A DNA stretch of 63,550 nt from Acidobacteriota bacterium. Lineage in GTDB: Bacteria > Acidobacteriota > Terriglobia > Terriglobales > Acidobacteriaceae. A model generated the notes under the pieces. That model was not told the origin of the DNA, did no database searches, and saw only the letters and a program-made list of their open reading frames with translations. Both the position numbers and the translations under genes were made by a program. The stretch's first letter is position 1; each line of letters begins with the position of its first letter. Positions 59,866 through 63,550 of this stretch are shown here, piece after piece. The stretch is taken from NCBI GenBank assembly GCA_003225555.1, contig QIAM01000100.1, positions 1-63,550 on the forward strand, written 5' to 3'.

Positions 59866-62118
59866 CTACTTCAGCTCCCGCTCAAAGTGATCTTCGATCA
59901 TCGTGAACAGGTGAACCCTTGCGTCTTTCCCGGCGATGCTATGCGTCTTATTGGGATAGACCATCAGCCGGAACTGCTTTCCCGCTTTGATCAGCGCATC
60001 GATCATCTGAATGCTGTTCTGGAAGTGCACGTTGTCGTCGCTCGTACCGTGCGCCAGCATCAGCGCGCCGTGCAGCTTGTCGGCCGACTTCGTCACATTG
60101 GACTCTTCGTACCCGCGCGGATCGTCCTTGGGCAGCCCCATGTAGCGCTCGGTATAAATCGTGTCGTAGTTGAGCTGATCGGTAACCGGCGCCACCGACA
60201 CCCCGGCGCGGAAACGATCGGAATGAGTCATGGCGTACAGCGTCATCGATCCCCCATTCGACCAGCCCCAGATCGCCATTCGGTCTTTATCCAATTGCGG
60301 ATACTGCGAGAAAAGCTGATCGACCGCAGTCAGCTGATCCTTGAGCTCAATAGCGCCGAACTCATGCCGGATTGCCGCCTGAAACTTGCGATCCCGTCCC
60401 GGAGTCCCGCGATTGTCCACCGCAAAAATAGCGAACCCTTTGCGTGCCATGATCTGATCGAACAGCGCACTCGACCCTCCCCAGCCTTTGAGTACAAGCT
60501 GCGCCGCCGGACCGCCGTAAACATTCACGATCAACGGAATCTTGCCGTCGGCCGGGGCGTCGGGAGGAAGCAGCAACCGCCCATACAGAGTCGTTCCATC
60601 CTCCGCCTTGAATTCCAGAAACTTCTGCGCCGTCAAGCCATAGTCAGCTACGCTTCGCGCCTCCCATACTGGATTGCATGCCCCATCGACCGCGCACAGC
60701 GAGAGTTTTGGCGGCATCAGCGTGTTTGAGTAAGTCTCCGCGTAGTGCTTGCCGTCGTCCGCGAACTGTCCAAAGTGCATTCCATCGTCATGCGTCAGCG
60801 CCTGCATGTCGGAGCCATCGAACTTCACTGAAAAAATGTGCCGCTGTCTTGGATCGTCTTTGTTGCCAGCGAAGAACGCAACTCCTGCCGCTTCGTCGAC
60901 CGCCTCCACTCCCAGCATTTCGAAATCGCCCGAAGTCAGCTGCCGCTCCAGCTTTGCCTCTCCTCCCAGCGGATTCTGCTTGTCGAAACGATACAGATAC
61001 AAATGCGTGTGCCCATCGCGCCAGCTCGACCACAGGAAGCGGTCTCCCGCCTTCAGCACGCGGAAGTCATCGTTCACATTGATCCACGCATCCGGACTGG
61101 TCTCGGTCAAAACAATGTGCGACTTGCCCGACTTCGCATCCACGAAGTACAGGTCCATCTTGCCCTGAACCCGGTTGAGCACTTCGACCCAGATCACTCC
61201 GTCGCGGACCCAGCCAAAGCGCGGAATGAGGATATCCTCGTCGTTGGTCAGCGAAATCCAGCGAACCTTGTCACTGTCCGCGTCCACCACGCCCAGCTTC
61301 ACGACCGGATTCGGATCTGCCACTTTGGGATACTTTTCCTGGTCCAACGTCGGATGCGCCGGGATCCAATCGGTAATCGGATACGTCGGCACCTTGCTCT
61401 CGTCCATGTGGAGAAAGACGATCTGTTTGCTGTCGGGAGACCAGTAGTAATTGCTGCGCACCGCCAGCTCTTCGGCGTACACCCAATCGATGTCGCCATT
61501 GAACAGGTTGTCTTCCTTGTCCTTGGTGAGCTGCTTCTCGTTCTTTCCGCTGATCGGCCGCACGTAAAGGTTGTGTTTGCGGATGTAAGACACGTGATTG
61601 CCATCCGGAGAGAACTTGGGATCGCCGCTGGGATCAGGCGCCGAAGTAAACTGCACCGCCGTGCTGCTGCCCAGATCGTAGAGCCAGAGCTGCCCCTGCG
61701 AATCGAAGATCAGATGCTTTGAGTCCGGAGCCCAAATGTAAGCGGCCACGTGGTAGCGCGTGAGCCGCTCCTTCTCGCGCTCGTTCTTGACCTTGTCGCG
61801 GTCCGGCGCGAGCGAAGTCAGCTTGGCCGCCGTAACCAGCACTTTCTTTTCGCCGGTGGCAGCATCCGCATACCACAACTCCCCCTGCTCGCCCTTGTCG
61901 TCGCGCTGCACGTAGGACAGTTTCGATCCATCCGGACTCCACTCCATGGTCTCCGGACCGCGCCCGGTAATCACCCCAGGCGTGAAGATTTCCTCAATAG
62001 TCAGCGGCTTTACACCCTGCTGCGCGGAAGACGGCGCACCAGTCAGCGCAGACGTGAAGAAAAACTGTAAGAGGACAAAGGCGATCACAGCCGGAAAACA
62101 ATGAGAATGACGCTTCAC
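59866..62118 (-). CDS. S9 family peptidase (DPP IV-like prolyl oligopeptidase)
   Basis: 750 residues with a signal peptide (HCFPAVIAFVLLQFFFTSAL). Residues 50-500 form the N-terminal beta-propeller of the DPP IV type (MEWSPDGSKLSYVQRDDKGE, WAPDSKHLIFDSQGQLWLYD). The C-terminal alpha/beta-hydrolase holds the catalytic triad: Ser in GWSNGGSMTLYAMT, Asp in GTSDDNVHFQNS, and His in NKTHSIAG. The EE motif for substrate N-terminus binding is seen as VYAEELAVRSNYYW. It removes X-Pro dipeptides from peptides, probably in the periplasm. Confidence 0.92.
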   Translation of the reverse strand: MKRHSHCFPAVIAFVLLQFFFTSALTGAPSSAQQGVKPLTIEEIFTPGVITGRGPETMEWSPDGSKLSYVQRDDKGEQGELWYADAATGEKKVLVTAAKLTSLAPDRDKVKNEREKERLTRYHVAAYIWAPDSKHLIFDSQGQLWLYDLGSSTAVQFTSAPDPSGDPKFSPDGNHVSYIRKHNLYVRPISGKNEKQLTKDKEDNLFNGDIDWVYAEELAVRSNYYWSPDSKQIVFLHMDESKVPTYPITDWIPAHPTLDQEKYPKVADPNPVVKLGVVDADSDKVRWISLTNDEDILIPRFGWVRDGVIWVEVLNRVQGKMDLYFVDAKSGKSHIVLTETSPDAWINVNDDFRVLKAGDRFLWSSWRDGHTHLYLYRFDKQNPLGGEAKLERQLTSGDFEMLGVEAVDEAAGVAFFAGNKDDPRQRHIFSVKFDGSDMQALTHDDGMHFGQFADDGKHYAETYSNTLMPPKLSLCAVDGACNPVWEARSVADYGLTAQKFLEFKAEDGTTLYGRLLLPPDAPADGKIPLIVNVYGGPAAQLVLKGWGGSSALFDQIMARKGFAIFAVDNRGTPGRDRKFQAAIRHEFGAIELKDQLTAVDQLFSQYPQLDKDRMAIWGWSNGGSMTLYAMTHSDRFRAGVSVAPVTDQLNYDTIYTERYMGLPKDDPRGYEESNVTKSADKLHGALMLAHGTSDDNVHFQNSIQMIDALIKAGKQFRLMVYPNKTHSIAGKDARVHLFTMIEDHFERELK

Positions 62119-62209
62119 AGGCGAGCTCCAGCAAAAGAAGTGACAACCAACACACTGAGACGTGCGAACGAACGAGTGTACACCGGCGCCAAAGAACTGG
62201 CTTGCGTTC

Positions 62210-62255
62210 TGCCGTCTTCCTTCGTGTACCTTTGTGCCCTTGGTGGTTGAGGTCT
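62210..62255. repeat. cttcgtgtacctttgtgccc-type intergenic repeat
   Basis: The segment cttcgtgtacctttgtgccc followed by ttggtggttgagg is a member of the low-complexity 'ccaccaagg...cacgaagg' repeats frequent in intergenic DNA of such genomes. It lies between the peptidase and zinc-ribbon genes, which are divergent. Confidence 0.5.
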
Positions 62256-62327
62256 TTGTACCTGCGCAACGAGCTGAAATCCGCCGATACCGCTCATCCC
62301 GCGTGCTAGAATCACTACATACCGTGA

Positions 62328-63455
62328 ATGCTTCCTGACATAGAAAACCTGCTGAAACTGCAAGTAGCGGACAAGGAAATCCGCCGCCTGCAGGACGAAG
62401 TCGCTGAACTCCCTAAACGCGTAGCCGCCATTGAGCAGAAGCTGGCCGGTACCAAGGCTCAACTGGAAAGAGCCCAGGTCGCCGCCAAAGGCGACGAAGC
62501 CGCCCGCCGCAAACACGACACCGCAATCGCTGACCTCCGCGGCAAGATCTCGAAGTATCGCGACCAGTCCCTCGACGTAAAGACCAACGAGCAATACAAA
62601 GCACTGCTGCACGAAATCCAGTTCGCCGAGAAGGAAATCGCCGCCACTGAAGACAAGATCCTCGAGATCATGGTTAACGCCGACGCTCGCGACAAGGAAG
62701 TCAAAGCCGCGCAAGCCGAGCTAAAAGACGAAACCGCCGAGATCGAGAAAGAGAAAGAAGACGCCCGCCAGCGCACTGCAGAAGACGAAAAGCTGCTAGC
62801 CGAATGGCGTGCCAAGCGTGATCAGTTGCGCTCCGGCGTCGATGCCGACCTGCTACGCCACTACGAGCGAGTATCAAAGTTCCGCGGCACGGGCATCTCC
62901 GAGGTGCTTGATCACAAGTGCATGGGATGCCAGGTCATGCTTCGGCCTCAGACCTACAATGAAGTCCGTACCGGGCAGCACACCGTAGTTTGCGACTCGT
63001 GCCAGCGCATTCTTTACTTCAATCCGGCCAATGAAATGGTCGCGCTGGAGAAGTCCGACATAAAACGTCCGCGCCGGCATCATCCCAAGATCGACGCCGC
63101 GCAGGCTTGGTACTTCCGCGACAATTACGCCGACACCGGCGAAGCTTACATTTGCCTGACCAACAGGCGTGGACAAGCCAGCCGCCGCGTCTACGAAATC
63201 CATACCGGCCGCATGATTGGCGACATCCTCATCCGCGAAGGCGACTACCGCCACGCCTTCCCCGAAGACATCAGTGGAGCCCTCCGCCTGAACGGCGATT
63301 GGGGCGAATCCGAACTCGACGCGTGGGGCGCCGAAGCCCCTATGGTAGTGCTCGACGCCCTGCAAGCCGATCTCGAAGCCGCCCGCTACGAAATGACCCA
63401 CCGCGCATCCGCCAAACACGAAGCCCCCGTCCCTACCGAACAAGCCGCCAGCTAA
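62328..63455 (+). CDS. Coiled-coil C4 zinc-ribbon protein (CT398-like) with extra C-terminal domain
   Basis: 375 residues. Residues 5-180 are a long antiparallel coiled coil (LQVADKEIRRLQDEVAELPK, YKALLHEIQFAEKEIAATED), as in the CT398/DUF164 family. A C4 zinc ribbon follows: CMGCQVMLRPQTYNEV and CDSCQRILYF. The C-terminal 130 residues (from about 245, KIDAAQAWYFRDNYADTGEA, TNRRGQASRRVYEIHTGRMI) are not part of that family as I know it and match no domain I recognise. The related CT398 protein binds flagellar/type III sigma factors; here no such genes are near. The start is ATG 62328. Confidence 0.82.
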   Translation: MLPDIENLLKLQVADKEIRRLQDEVAELPKRVAAIEQKLAGTKAQLERAQVAAKGDEAARRKHDTAIADLRGKISKYRDQSLDVKTNEQYKALLHEIQFAEKEIAATEDKILEIMVNADARDKEVKAAQAELKDETAEIEKEKEDARQRTAEDEKLLAEWRAKRDQLRSGVDADLLRHYERVSKFRGTGISEVLDHKCMGCQVMLRPQTYNEVRTGQHTVVCDSCQRILYFNPANEMVALEKSDIKRPRRHHPKIDAAQAWYFRDNYADTGEAYICLTNRRGQASRRVYEIHTGRMIGDILIREGDYRHAFPEDISGALRLNGDWGESELDAWGAEAPMVVLDALQADLEAARYEMTHRASAKHEAPVPTEQAAS

Positions 63456-63481
63456 GATATACAGGCAAAACTAAGAAACTC

Positions 63482-63527
63482 ATGTGGGGACAGCCGCCCT
63501 CGGCTGTCCAGTCGAGCGAAGCTCGAC
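63482..63527. repeat. Double-hairpin repeat at window end
   Basis: GGACAGCCG-CCCT-CGGCTGTCC (63488-63509, a perfect 9-bp stem) is followed by GTCGAGC-GAA-GCTCGAC (63511-63527, a perfect 7-bp stem). It could end the preceding gene's transcript, but no T-run follows. Related to the unit at 58413. Confidence 0.6.
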
Positions 63528-63550
63528 CGATGTGGGCAGCATTCCTGAAG

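Noticed and set aside
60838..61722. 294-codon open frame on plus
   Set aside because: It is antisense to the propeller of the S9 peptidase and shows no signal, start site or domain.

Overview
The window looks like a chromosomal segment of a GC-rich Gram-negative bacterium, most likely a member of the Acidobacteriota (Terriglobia or Koribacter-like). This is inferred from content: an Oar-type TonB receptor with an N-terminal carboxypeptidase-like domain, paired TPR and CRTAC (FG-GAP plus ASPIC/UnbV) proteins, a CadC-like winged helix fused to a TolB-type propeller, PadR/HAAS pairs, LpxC (hence an LPS outer membrane), and many short low-complexity intergenic repeats. No rRNA, CRISPR array, prophage or complete insertion sequence was seen.

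Layout. 1-1760 (minus): a tRNA-tufB operon in the order tRNA-Thr(TGT), tRNA-Tyr(GTA), a 59-residue membrane peptide gene, tRNA-Thr(GGT), tRNA-Gly(TCC), a 112-residue unknown gene, then tuf, cut by the window edge. 1862-7388 (plus): an exported unknown protein, then a DsbD-like reductant pathway split over three genes (CcdA, TlpA-like thioredoxin, DsbD-alpha domain), a cNMP-binding/DUF1003 membrane protein and an exported amidohydrolase. 7425-10881: a CadC-like propeller protein and a Sel1-repeat protein.

10902-24288 is the most coherent accessory locus. It holds a LacI-family regulator, a large TonB receptor and a tandemly duplicated TPR-CRTAC cassette, all on minus, with a GH144-type glycoside hydrolase diverging on plus. 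Two 18-bp operator-like sites, identical at 16 of 18 positions and with a central CG, lie just downstream of the predicted TonB-receptor and hydrolase promoters. They tie the receptor and the enzyme to the LacI regulator. The likely job is uptake and breakdown of a beta-glucan (GH144 enzymes act on beta-1,2-glucan); the substrate is inferred.

24387-45063 is mainly housekeeping and signalling: GlnRS, a PadR/HAAS pair, a B12-type radical SAM enzyme, a zinc alcohol dehydrogenase, GluRS, a GAF-GAF-GGDEF-HD-GYP protein, an SDR, LpxC, a receiver-PilZ protein, FolK, HU and a Gfo/Idh/MocA oxidoreductase. 45128-49422 (minus) carries RidA, two exported amidohydrolases, a CBS-pair protein and a DoxX protein. 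49711-63455 holds RsmD, a site-2 protease with CBS domains, SerA beside a class V aminotransferase, YqeY, a Phd-type antitoxin whose RelE-like toxin partner is frameshifted, RsmI, an MmcQ/YjbR protein, FmdB, an S9 peptidase and a coiled-coil zinc-ribbon protein with an extra C-terminal domain.

Intergenic spaces hold several families of short repeats, including two copies of a roughly 110-130 bp MITE-like element with TGTCATCC termini. All calls come from reading the sequence and translations; no database search was run.
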